Below the pieces are notes generated by a model. The model was not told the origin of the DNA and did not search any database. It worked only from the letters and a program-made list of their open reading frames with translations. This document shows, one piece after another, positions 1-7,821 of a stretch of DNA of 64,000 nucleotides. Within the stretch, counting starts at the first letter, position 1. Each line of letters starts with the position of its first letter. This DNA is from Candidatus Gastranaerophilales bacterium (GTDB taxonomy: Bacteria > Cyanobacteriota > Vampirovibrionia > Gastranaerophilales > Gastranaerophilaceae): assembly GCA_928722015.1 (NCBI GenBank), contig CAKMWI010000003.1, forward strand, positions 1 through 64,000, given 5' to 3'. Both the position numbers and the translations under genes were made by a program.

Positions 1-543
1 CAGAAAATTTTATAATATCATCATAAGGCGGATGCAACATCAAAAACTGGCTTTTTCTTCCCCCATAATTTCCAATCTTGCTTTAACTTTTTCAACAGCT
101 AATTCACTTGTTGAATCTGCACATATTATATTTACATCTGTTACAAGCTGTTTTGGAGTAAATTTTTCAGAAACACTTTCTGCCAAATCTTCTTTCAATT
201 CAACCCCAATACAACGCCTGTTCATATTTAAAGCTTCTATACCTGATGTGCCGGAACCAAAAAACAAATCGAGGACAACATCATTTTTCTTTGTATAACG
301 TTCATACATTTGCTGAGCAATCTGCGGAATATAATTTCCATGGTACTCATTAGAATGACCATGTTCACGCAATCTTGAAGGGAACTGCCATAGTGTACCC
401 GTTAAAATATGACCGTAATCTCTCCATTTTTTCAGATTAATATCACTATATTTGGTTGTTTTAACTTCAGACTCTTTTACAATCTGTAAGTCAGCTTGCT
501 TCTTCGGTTGTATTTTTAAATTCGAAATAAGTTTTTTTACCAA
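1..543 (-). pseudogene. DNA methyltransferase (N4/N6 type), frameshifted and cut by the window edge
   Basis: The 167-residue open part carries the SAM-binding motif LDLFFGSGTSGIEAL near residues 92-106, followed by RRCIGVEL, as in site-specific N4-cytosine/N6-adenine DNA methyltransferases. The frame stops at 40-42 (TGA) just after KASF. In another frame the strand continues as LMLHPPYDDIIKFS (HPPY codons at 23-34), which is the catalytic (D/N/H)PPY block expected next in this family. One extra base in the T5 run before the stop would restore a single frame. SAM motif first and PPY second fits an alpha or gamma type order. The start is TTG at 543, preceded by GGGGGA. Either a real disruption or a sequence error; the target sequence cannot be read from the fragment. 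Confidence 0.75.
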
Positions 544-694
544 AATGTTCCCCCAATATTTGTAATATATTATTATCCAAGTCTTTTACTTTACTATCCA
601 ATCTTATAAAATTGTTTCAAATTTGTAATCAAACATTCAGATGATTTTGTGTTTGATGTAGATTGAAGTTGGAGATTGATAGCAAAATAAATCT

Positions 695-2410
695 ATGACA
701 AGAATCAAACAATTATCAAAACATTTAATTAACCAAATTGCAGCTGGTGAAGTGATTGAAAGACCGGCTTCTGTTGTCAAAGAATTAGTAGAAAATTCAA
801 TTGATGCAGGCGCAACAAAAGTCAGCATAGAAATTACAAACGATTGCAGAGATATACGAGTAGCGGATAATGGTTGTGGCATCCATCCTGAAGATATTAT
901 GCTTGCATTTTCCAAACATGCAACAAGCAAACTTCAAGAAGATGAAGATTTATTCGAAATTAAAACTTTGGGATTTAGAGGAGAAGCTCTTGCCAGTATA
1001 ATATCAATTGCAAAACTAACCTGTATTACAAGAACAAAAGATTTTGAAACAGGCACAAAAGTAAAATGCGAAAATTCTGAAGTTCAGCAAACCGAAACCG
1101 GATGCGCAATTGGAACTATTATGGAAATAAAAGATTTATTTTACAATATCCCTGTTCGTTTAAAATTTTTGAAAAGTGCCAACACTGAATTTTCATATAT
1201 TCAAGAAATAGTTCAATCTATAGCACTTTCTCATCCTGACGTTTCAATTGAATTAAAAAAATTCGGAAAAACAATTTTAAAAACTACCGGTCAAAATAAC
1301 TTGATACAAACAATCAAAGAGGTATATTCTGCAGATGTTACTAATAATCTGAAAGAAGTTCTAAAAACAGATGACCTGTCAGGTTTAAAAATAAGCGGTT
1401 TTGTAAGTACTCCTGACTACACAAGATCAAGCAAAAAAAGTTATCATCTTTATATAAATTCAAGAAGCGTAAAATGCCCGATTTTACAAAAAGCAATTGA
1501 CATGGTATATAAAAATCTCACAGCAAATAACAAATATCCATTTGTTGTGTTGAATTTAGAAATTCCGCCGCACGATGTAGATGTTAACGTTCATCCTACC
1601 AAAAAGGAAGTCCGCTATAAAAATCCAAATCAAATTTTTAACTTTGTATACTCTGCAATTGAAGCAGGATTATCAAATTATGTAGAGAAAAACTACCCCG
1701 CAAATAATACTGTAGCCGATTTTTCATATAGTGAAAAAACTGAAGAAACATCTTCACTGTTACAGTTTCCACAACAGCCAAAAGAGTTATACATTGATAA
1801 ACAAACAGATACCATGTACATTTCTGATATAGGAATGAAAAACCTAGAAAAAGAATCCTTAACTCCTAAGTTTTCACAACAAGAAACACCTAAATCAGCT
1901 CAACAGCAGATATTTTCACCTCAACCACAAGCTCCTCAACAACCAGAAGAAAAAATTGTCGGACAATATAAAGATACATATATTCTTGTTGAAACAGAAG
2001 AAGGTCTTGAAATAATTGATCAGCATATTGCAGAAGAACGCTATATATATGAAAAATTAAAATCAGAAAAAAATGTAATCTCTCAAATGCTATTTGTTTC
2101 TGATGTCATACAAATAGCCTCGACAGAAGCCGCTCTCATAAAAGAAAATTTGGAAAAATTTGAACGCTTTGGGTACGGTATTGAATTTTTAAATGATACA
2201 GAGCTTATTTTTAGAAAAATTCCACAATTGTTATCAAAAGTTAATCCTAAAGAAATACTTGCGGATATTCTTGAAAATATTGAAGGAGACATTGATAACC
2301 TCGAAGAAAAAATACTAATTACTACATCATGCAAAGCTTCAGTCAAAGCAAACACTAAATTATCAATATGGCAAATGCAAGAAATAATAAAAAAAATGGC
2401 GAACAACTAA
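695..2410 (+). CDS. mutL: DNA mismatch repair protein MutL, C-terminus lost to a frameshift
   Basis: MutL, the ATPase and nicking endonuclease that couples mismatch recognition by MutS to strand removal. Residues 1-330 form the GHKL ATPase and transducer region: QIAAGEVIERPASVVKELVEN, DNGCGI and GFRGEAL are all present. A Q/P-rich linker follows (about 350-425). The C-terminal endonuclease motif reads DQHIAEERYIYE at about 442-453, a match to DQHA(X)2E(X)4E with Ile for Ala. The frame ends after KKMANN, before the family's last metal-binding block; that block (TCPHGRP) lies immediately downstream in the +1 frame. The A8 run at 2389-2396 is the likely site of the shift. Start ATG 695 matches the canonical MutL N-terminus. 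No partner mutS is seen. Confidence 0.93.
   Translation: MTRIKQLSKHLINQIAAGEVIERPASVVKELVENSIDAGATKVSIEITNDCRDIRVADNGCGIHPEDIMLAFSKHATSKLQEDEDLFEIKTLGFRGEALASIISIAKLTCITRTKDFETGTKVKCENSEVQQTETGCAIGTIMEIKDLFYNIPVRLKFLKSANTEFSYIQEIVQSIALSHPDVSIELKKFGKTILKTTGQNNLIQTIKEVYSADVTNNLKEVLKTDDLSGLKISGFVSTPDYTRSSKKSYHLYINSRSVKCPILQKAIDMVYKNLTANNKYPFVVLNLEIPPHDVDVNVHPTKKEVRYKNPNQIFNFVYSAIEAGLSNYVEKNYPANNTVADFSYSEKTEETSSLLQFPQQPKELYIDKQTDTMYISDIGMKNLEKESLTPKFSQQETPKSAQQQIFSPQPQAPQQPEEKIVGQYKDTYILVETEEGLEIIDQHIAEERYIYEKLKSEKNVISQMLFVSDVIQIASTEAALIKENLEKFERFGYGIEFLNDTELIFRKIPQLLSKVNPKEILADILENIEGDIDNLEEKILITTSCKASVKANTKLSIWQMQEIIKKMANN
2389..2396 (+). repeat. A8 homopolymer at the mutL frameshift point
   Basis: Eight consecutive A lie in the mutL codons ATA AAA AAA ATG. 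Reading seven A gives MQEIIKKWRTTKMPYTCPHGRP, which resembles the cyanobacterial MutL ending; reading eight gives MANN and a stop. Such runs are known sites of replication and transcription slippage. Confidence 0.8.
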
Positions 2411-2411
2411 A

Positions 2412-2498
2412 ATGCCTTACACATGTCCGCATGGAAGACCTATTTGCAAATTTTTCCCACATAAAGAAATAGCAGCATTTTTCCAGCGTTCAAAATAA
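2412..2498 (+). other. Displaced mutL C-terminal tail (TCPHGRP block)
   Basis: This 28-codon stretch (MPYTCPHGRPICKFFPHKEI, then AAFFQRSK) is the conserved end of MutL, in the +1 frame relative to the gene. Cys and His of CPH normally help bind the regulatory zinc of the endonuclease site. It begins with ATG two bases after the mutL stop, so reinitiation is formally possible, but no ribosome binding site is obvious. It is best read as the severed tail of mutL, restored if the A8 tract were A7. Confidence 0.8.
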
Positions 2499-2537
2499 AA
2501 AAATTGTAACAATTATTCTCAAAATAACAATGTAAAT

Positions 2538-2566
2538 TTGACATGTTTTTTTGCTTAAATTAATAT
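2538..2566 (+). promoter_or_regulatory. Strong sigma-70-type promoter
   Basis: TTGACA at 2538-2543, a 17-base spacer, then TAATAT at 2561-2566. The predicted RNA start is about 2573, just before AAGAGGAAATG. This is one of the best promoter matches in the window and drives the leader and operon that follow. Confidence 0.7.
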
Positions 2567-2572
2567 CAAATA

Positions 2573-2715
2573 AGAGGAAATGAAGTGAACATCTTCAACT
2601 GTAGCCGCAGCCGTAAAAGTCGGAACACTCAAAGAAAAACATCAATATTCACGTGCAGATTGGATATAGATGCATAATTTTTTTGATGTGTCCTCTAATA
2701 GCTAGAGGATTTTTT
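2573..2715 (+). ncRNA. Candidate leader or small RNA, about 140 nt
   Basis: The segment lies between a near-consensus promoter (2538-2566) and a terminator-like hairpin (2691-2715). It contains no conserved gene. It has a good ribosome binding site (AAGAGGA) but the adjacent ATG AAG TGA stops at once; a GTG at 2585 opens a 30-codon frame of unknown merit. It could be a small RNA, a leader that attenuates the downstream operon, or a short peptide gene. I do not recognise it as a known riboswitch class. Confidence 0.4.
2691..2715 (+). terminator. Terminator-like hairpin overlapping a ribosome binding site
   Basis: TCCTCTA pairs with TAGAGGA around a five-base loop and is followed by six T. The 3' arm contains AGAGGA, placed seven bases before ATG 2717, so the folded form would both end transcription and hide the ribosome binding site of the next gene. 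Confidence 0.55.
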
Positions 2716-2716
2716 A

Positions 2717-3425
2717 ATGTCTTATGGAGCAACAGCACTACATTCTCATACTGTAAAAACCGGAACATGTCCACATGGACTGCCATTGGGCGCCTGCCCG
2801 ATTTGTAACGGGATGGCCGGCGGGAATTCTACAACCAAAACGAGACACCCCGCGTAATGTGGGTGAGATGACCTACAACCAATGCGCGGCAATAGGAGCC
2901 ATGCTAAGAGCACAAAAACATGCCCGACAACAAGCCCAAATCGCACAACAAAACCACCTGCAAGCTCTTGCCAATTTCCAAAAATCAATAGCAAATACTC
3001 ACCAAAAAATCATGGAACTGGCAAACTTAATTTCAAAAACCACTCCTCCACTGATAGCAAAACCAATTAATTTTATATTGACAAATATTGCAGCAAAAAC
3101 CATAAATCTTATTCAAAATTTGCCAAATGCAATAATAAATTTTACACAAAATATAACTCAAAAATTAGCAGATATTTCAGACAAATTAACTGCCATATAT
3201 GGAGAAATAAAATCAGCTGTTCAAAAAAAAGTTTCAGAAGTGTTATCAAATATTAAAAAGAAATTGAAATCTATATTTTTTATTTCAGACACAGAAGAAG
3301 CAGATGATGAAGATAAAAAAATCGACGAGGCAAAAAAAACTTTTGAATTAAAAACTTTTATTCATAAATTATACAAAAAACTTAAAAATGAAGATGAAAA
3401 GGATATAGAAAAGGATGATCATTAA
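2717..3425 (+). CDS. Unrecognised protein with CPHG/CPIC motif, split by an apparent frameshift
   Basis: ATG 2717 opens a frame reading MSYGATALHSHTVKTG, then TCPHGLPLGACPICNGMAGG, a compact Cys/His cluster that looks metal-binding; it stops at 2855-2857. From about 2840 the +1 frame continues as KRDTPRNVGEMTYNQCAAIG and runs open to 3425. Dropping one base in the AAAA at 2837-2840 joins them into about 235 residues: Cys/His head, a helical Ala/Gln/Asn-rich middle, and a charged Lys/Glu/Asp tail. The start is supported by AGAGGA seven bases upstream. It overlaps the next gene by 11 bases, so they are probably co-translated. Function unknown. A start at 2775 in the second frame would skip the conserved-looking head and is less likely. 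Confidence 0.6.
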
Positions 3426-4908
3426 TCCGTTAAACGATGCGGAAACATTAAGACAACAAAGAAATCTAACCAGCTCTCAAAAGAAAAATAACCTTACAAC
3501 AAAAGAAGGAGTACTGGTTAATAATTGTGTAAAGGATAAAGAATGTACTCTTGATAATTCTAAAGATACATTCATTATTTCAGATAAAGTACCTATGCCT
3601 CAAAAACTCTATCAAGATGAATCTTCGGTAGATAAAAAATTAATTCCATTAAGTGGAATTGCACTTAGTGTTATGGGTTCTATAGCAATATTAACCGCAT
3701 TTTTAAATCACAGTGCAAAAGTCTCAGTTGGACTGGCCAAAGAAAAATGGCTTCCTTCAGTTACAAGAAATGTTCAACTAAGTAATGAAATGTATCAAGT
3801 AATTTATCAATTTGTTCAAAATCCAAATCAAAAAACATTTATTGCCGGTGCAGGAGTTTTAGCTCTAACAGCAATGTCATTTATGGGTAAAACATTTTTT
3901 GACGGATACAAAGATGTGTGGGTAAAACGTAAAGAAGCTGACATTCAAAAAAATCTTCAGGAAAATCTAATTGATGTAGAAACACAATCATTTTCAGGCA
4001 AAATGCAAATCATTAGAAGTATGTTGTCAAAATATACTGCTGATTTCGAAAAATATATAAACCCTGACAACGATAAAATCCTGCCGAATTTTGGAAAAAG
4101 AAAATATTCTACTCTTCCTTTTACATCTGAAAACAATGATTCTCCCAAAAAGAAATTTTCTAACTTAGGTAATATTTTATTAGGTGTAGGCACAGTAGCA
4201 AGTATTATCGGTTTAGGATTTATATCATTACGTAATTTATCTAAAAGTAAAGCTAACCTGAAAAAAGGTACTGATGATATAATTCAAGGAATAAAATCTA
4301 TAGTTTCAACTTCAAATAACGCTACAAAAGATATTGATAAAACTAATCTTGAAATATTATTTATCAGCATAAATGCTAAAGAAGCTTTTATAAAAGAACA
4401 AGTCAACAAGTTAAAATGGGGCAATGCAGACGAAAAAACTCAATTCATAAATGAAATTATTGAAAAACTTAAGACTTCAACTACAAAAGTTAATCCGCAT
4501 ATCGGCGGTGATGGCACTCCAAAACCGGCATTCAATTCTTTTGTAGATGATTATCGAGCATTTTTCTATAACTGGCTATTAGATACTACTAATCCTCAAT
4601 TTCAACAATTATTTTTGGGAGTTACAGGCATTACTGCAATAAGTTATGGCGGCAAACTTGCAGGAGACGCAATAAAAGAAGTCCAAGTCAAAAAGATAAA
4701 TGCAGAAACAGAATTAGACCTTCAAAAAAGACTTGTTTCAACAGAATTAAGAAACTTTAAATCGAAAAAGGATGCAGCTATATCACCGCTTGTAGAAGAA
4801 TTTTATAAACAAGTTGACAGTGGTAAACGTTCTAAAGAAGAATTAAAAACAATGGCTGAAAATATCTTGTTTGAAATTAAAAATGGTCCTCCATTTGTAT
4901 ATTCGTAA
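3415..4908 (+). CDS. Unrecognised multi-pass membrane protein with internal duplication
   Basis: 497 residues. Hydrophobic segments lie near 80-100, 140-160, 250-270 and 395-415. The protein appears to be two related halves. Each half has a hydrophobic segment (LSGIALSVMGSIAILTAFLN and LLGVGTVASIIGLGFISLRN) and later a second one followed by a charged helix (GKTFFDGYKDVWVKRKEADI and GKLAGDAIKEVQVKKINAET) ending in LQ(K)xL. No catalytic motif is visible. It overlaps the preceding Cys-motif gene by 11 bases and precedes a 174-residue gene by 36, so the three form an operon. Likely lineage-specific; a structural or envelope role is only a guess. Confidence 0.75.
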   Translation: MIINPLNDAETLRQQRNLTSSQKKNNLTTKEGVLVNNCVKDKECTLDNSKDTFIISDKVPMPQKLYQDESSVDKKLIPLSGIALSVMGSIAILTAFLNHSAKVSVGLAKEKWLPSVTRNVQLSNEMYQVIYQFVQNPNQKTFIAGAGVLALTAMSFMGKTFFDGYKDVWVKRKEADIQKNLQENLIDVETQSFSGKMQIIRSMLSKYTADFEKYINPDNDKILPNFGKRKYSTLPFTSENNDSPKKKFSNLGNILLGVGTVASIIGLGFISLRNLSKSKANLKKGTDDIIQGIKSIVSTSNNATKDIDKTNLEILFISINAKEAFIKEQVNKLKWGNADEKTQFINEIIEKLKTSTTKVNPHIGGDGTPKPAFNSFVDDYRAFFYNWLLDTTNPQFQQLFLGVTGITAISYGGKLAGDAIKEVQVKKINAETELDLQKRLVSTELRNFKSKKDAAISPLVEEFYKQVDSGKRSKEELKTMAENILFEIKNGPPFVYS

Positions 4909-4944
4909 AAATTTTAACTATAACAAATTTTCAAAAGGATTTAT

Positions 4945-5469
4945 ATGATACAACAAATACAGACAATAAATTATCAGAATCCACATCAAATATATCAAAC
5001 ACAACAACAAAAACCTTGTTATATTTGTGCTTCCTGTCAATTACCAACGCAAAATAGAAATTACTGTCTCTTTGATAAAAATGAAGTAGATTATTTCATA
5101 AAACAAAAAGAAAATGCCCTTCCTTATTTAGCAGACATCTTAACTCATTCCAATAATGAAGCACAAGTTACAGAAACTCTTTATATTATAGACAGGATGA
5201 TAGATAATGGAACACAAGGTATAGACAAGATGTATCCTGTTTTTTCAAGATTTAACAATACACAATCTCCTAACATACAAACTTTTTTGGCAGGTATTTA
5301 TCGTAAAATACAAGTTCCTGATGCATTTGGCCCATTAGTTAATATGCTCATAAAAAATTCAATTCAACCGCACAACCCAAATCAAACATTTGACCCCAAT
5401 GAAGAAATTGGCGGAGCAATATTAAGCTATATCTCCGACAAGTTTCGGACTCAAAACAAAACCTCTTAA
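4945..5469 (+). CDS. Unrecognised 174-residue protein, Cys-rich head and helical repeats
   Basis: The N-terminus is Gln/Asn-rich and then carries CYICASCQLPTQNRNYC (about residues 29-45), a CxxCxxC-type cluster. The rest (about 60-165) is predicted helical with pairs of short helices (LPYLADILTHSNNEAQVTET, PDAFGPLVNMLIKNS), reminiscent of HEAT-type repeats. The start ATG has AAAAGGA upstream. It is the last gene of the 2.7-5.5 kb operon and converges on hydF with only 12 bases between the stops. Function unknown. Confidence 0.7.
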   Translation: MIQQIQTINYQNPHQIYQTQQQKPCYICASCQLPTQNRNYCLFDKNEVDYFIKQKENALPYLADILTHSNNEAQVTETLYIIDRMIDNGTQGIDKMYPVFSRFNNTQSPNIQTFLAGIYRKIQVPDAFGPLVNMLIKNSIQPHNPNQTFDPNEEIGGAILSYISDKFRTQNKTS

Positions 5470-5481
5470 ACATTTAACAAA

Positions 5482-6678
5482 CTATTTTCCAAAAATTTTT
5501 ACTGCACGAGGTAAAATGCCCAAACAATAAGAAATAACAACCCCGTAATTTGTGATAGGGATATGTTTTTGATTTGCAATAATGATTCTTGATAAAATTT
5601 CACGTCTATTAGTCATACAAGCACCACAATGTATAACAAGAGAATATTTTGAAATATCAGGAAAATCATGTCCTGCTATATTATCAATCAAAAGATTTTT
5701 ACCTGTTTTTTGCTGTAATAATCGTGGTATTTTTACTCTTCCTATATCATCGTCAATTGCATGATGGGTACAACTTTCCAAAATCAAAACTCTATCTCCA
5801 TCTTTCAAATTTTCTATAGCCTCTGCCCCTTTGACAAAAATATCTAAATCCCCCTTTAATCTCGCAAAAAGAATTGAAAATGATGTAAGATAAATATCTT
5901 CCGGAACAATTTCCGCAACATGTTTAAAAGCCTGAGAATCTGTAACAACAAGAGAAGGCGGATATTTTAAATTATCTAAAGCACGTTTTAATTCAGTTTC
6001 TTTAACAACATAACTCAAACAGTTGTTATCCAACAAATCTCGTAAAACCTGCACTTGCGGTAAAATAATTCTTCCCTTTGGAGCCTCTTTGTCAATTGGA
6101 ATAACGAGAATCACTGTACTGTTTTCCTTAACCAAATCTCCGACAATTTTTGGAGAATTTACAAAATCATCCGGCAGCATTTTCACAAGCATTTCTTTAA
6201 ATTTAAAAATTAAATCCTTATCCTCTTTCGCTGAAGTAATAAGAACATATTCACTGTAGTTTTTAATAATTTCCAAAACAGATTCTTCAATTTGTTTAAT
6301 ATCAGTTTTATTAACCAAAATTAAAAAAGGAATTCTTAGTTCATTAAATTTATTTATAAGAGACTTTTCATACTCATCAATACCCGCATAATCACAAACA
6401 ATTACCCCTATATCCACTCTATTTAGAATTTTCATTGTTTTTTCAATACGTTCTGCTGCCAATGCCGTTTCATCATTTATACCTGCAGTATCCAAAAAAT
6501 TAACAGGTCCAATTGGTAAAAGTTCCATTGATTTTTCAACAACATCCGTAGTTGTTCCGGCAAATTCAGAAACAATCGAAACATCTTGACTAGTAATCCT
6601 ATTTAATAAAGAAGATTTTCCAACATTAGTTTTTCCAAAAATACCTATATGCAAACGCATAGATTTCAAAGTTTTCAT
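5482..6678 (-). CDS. hydF: [FeFe]-hydrogenase maturation GTPase HydF
   Basis: HydF is the scaffold GTPase that delivers the 2Fe subcluster built by HydE and HydG to [FeFe] hydrogenase. The N-terminal GTPase shows FGKTNVGKSSLLN (G1), TTTD (G2), DTAG (G3) and NKTD (G4). The C-terminal cluster-binding part has ESCTHH and, 46 residues on, HCGACMTNRRE, the CxH...HCxxC ligands of the family. Length is about 398 residues, typical. An upstream ATG at 6693 sits directly behind the rpsO terminator with no ribosome binding site; ATG 6678 has GGGG nine bases upstream and is preferred. No hydE, hydG or hydrogenase lies in the window. It implies anaerobic H2 metabolism. Confidence 0.92.
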   Translation of the reverse strand: MKTLKSMRLHIGIFGKTNVGKSSLLNRITSQDVSIVSEFAGTTTDVVEKSMELLPIGPVNFLDTAGINDETALAAERIEKTMKILNRVDIGVIVCDYAGIDEYEKSLINKFNELRIPFLILVNKTDIKQIEESVLEIIKNYSEYVLITSAKEDKDLIFKFKEMLVKMLPDDFVNSPKIVGDLVKENSTVILVIPIDKEAPKGRIILPQVQVLRDLLDNNCLSYVVKETELKRALDNLKYPPSLVVTDSQAFKHVAEIVPEDIYLTSFSILFARLKGDLDIFVKGAEAIENLKDGDRVLILESCTHHAIDDDIGRVKIPRLLQQKTGKNLLIDNIAGHDFPDISKYSLVIHCGACMTNRREILSRIIIANQKHIPITNYGVVISYCLGILPRAVKIFGK

Positions 6679-6695
6679 ACAACATAACCCCATTT

Positions 6696-6727
6696 AAAAA
6701 GGACTGACCATTAAAAGCCAGTCCTTT
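6696..6727 (-). terminator. Terminator downstream of rpsO
   Basis: AAAGGACTG and CAGTCCTTT form a 9-bp stem with a T-run on the minus strand. It lies between rpsO and hydF, so hydF probably relies on read-through or its own promoter. Confidence 0.8.
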
Positions 6728-6741
6728 AAAAATTTTTCAGA

Positions 6742-7011
6742 TTAACCTCTGATACCTAACTTTTTAATCAATTCTCTGTACTCGTCAAGGTTTTGAGATT
6801 TTACATAAGAAAGTAATCTCTTTCTTTTACCTACCATCATTAATAGACCTCTTTTTGTAGCAAAGTCTTTTTTGTTTGATTTAAGGTGCTCTGTTAATTC
6901 GCTGATTTTTTTAGTCATCATAGCAATTTGAACAGCAGAAGAACCGGTATCTTTTTCATTTTTACCGTATTCCTTAACGATTTCTTGTTTGTTTTTTAAG
7001 TTAATTGACAT
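6742..7011 (-). CDS. rpsO: 30S ribosomal protein S15
   Basis: 89 residues, the normal length of S15, which binds the central domain of 16S rRNA early in 30S assembly. The conserved core is clear: DTGSSAVQIAMMTKKISELT, then LKSNKKDFATKRGLLMMVGK and RKRLLSYVK. It is followed by a rho-independent terminator and seems monocistronic. The usual neighbour pnp is not here. Confidence 0.97.
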   Translation of the reverse strand: MSINLKNKQEIVKEYGKNEKDTGSSAVQIAMMTKKISELTEHLKSNKKDFATKRGLLMMVGKRKRLLSYVKSQNLDEYRELIKKLGIRG

Positions 7012-7127
7012 ATTAGTTTTCCTTTTCTTGTTGAGTGATTATTGGCGTAAGCACTCTACAAGGCAATCATAATATGTTCAAAAAAAAAAATCAATACATG
7101 ATGTTAAAAAGAATTAAGAAAGCAAGA

Positions 7128-7598
7128 CTAAGATAAAAGATTCATCCCACTATGGGTTGCATCATTGTATAGGCTAAGAGCATAATCTTTTTCAAATTGT
7201 GCATCATTAAAATTTTTGAACGCAGAAACAGCACCTTCACCTGAATTTTGTAAAGCAGACTGTTTTTGTGCACCACTGAGAGAAAGTCCGCCATTAGACA
7301 TTCTTACATTATTCAAATTTAAAGCATACTGATTTTTATATTCACCCCAAATATTACTTGCTTTCTTAAAATTTGCAACAGCAGCAAAATATTGTTCTTT
7401 CTTTGCTTGAATATACTGCTGTTTAGACTCCGCAACAGGGTTTGTTAAATCTTTTTCAGCCAAAATACTATTCATTTTAGCTTTATACTTTTTGTATCCA
7501 TCCTCACCATAAATCTTGCGCAAAGATTGTGCATAATCAGAATTATCATATTTAAAATAATTTTCAGAAACAATCTTTGTTATACCGTTCATAATCAA
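7128..7598 (-). CDS. Unrecognised 156-residue protein
   Basis: A mostly helical, polar, Ala/Asn/Lys-rich protein with no signal peptide, membrane segment or known motif. The middle (about 60-100: QQYIQAKKEQYFAAVANFKK) is predicted to be a long amphipathic helix; a small Gly/Ser-rich stretch (SNGGLSLSGAQKQSALQNSG) follows. Upstream AAGGG supports the start. It is isolated between rpsO and a non-coding inverted repeat. The compositional style resembles the 128-residue protein at 37640-38026, but I cannot show homology. Function unknown. Confidence 0.65.
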   Translation of the reverse strand: MIMNGITKIVSENYFKYDNSDYAQSLRKIYGEDGYKKYKAKMNSILAEKDLTNPVAESKQQYIQAKKEQYFAAVANFKKASNIWGEYKNQYALNLNNVRMSNGGLSLSGAQKQSALQNSGEGAVSAFKNFNDAQFEKDYALSLYNDATHSGMNLLS

Positions 7599-7735
7599 CC
7601 CTTGTAAATTTCCTATCTTTATATATAAAGTATTTTTTGGCTTATTAATTGCTTTTTATTTACAAAAATTTATAAAAATTTTCCCACACAAACAGCACTA
7701 TCCTATACTTATGCAAAAAACTATTTTCTAAAAAC

Positions 7736-7796
7736 GGGAACCTTCCCATGGGTTTGGCAGAATGACGTTTTTTCCCCGCCCCTATGGAAAGGTTCA
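7736..7796. repeat. Imperfect inverted repeat
   Basis: Arms 7738-7752 (GAACCTTCCCATGGG) and about 7781-7795 (its complement with two changes) enclose 28 bases including a T6 run. It lies just past the 3' end of the ycf45-like gene on the minus strand and could be its terminator or a small RNA. It is notably GC-rich for its surroundings. Confidence 0.5.
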
Positions 7797-7821
7797 AACT
7801 TTTAAATATATGGGTATTTCT

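Noticed and set aside
2746..2994. 82-codon minus-strand frame
   Set aside because: Antisense to the well-supported Cys-motif gene; no ribosome binding site or recognisable motif.
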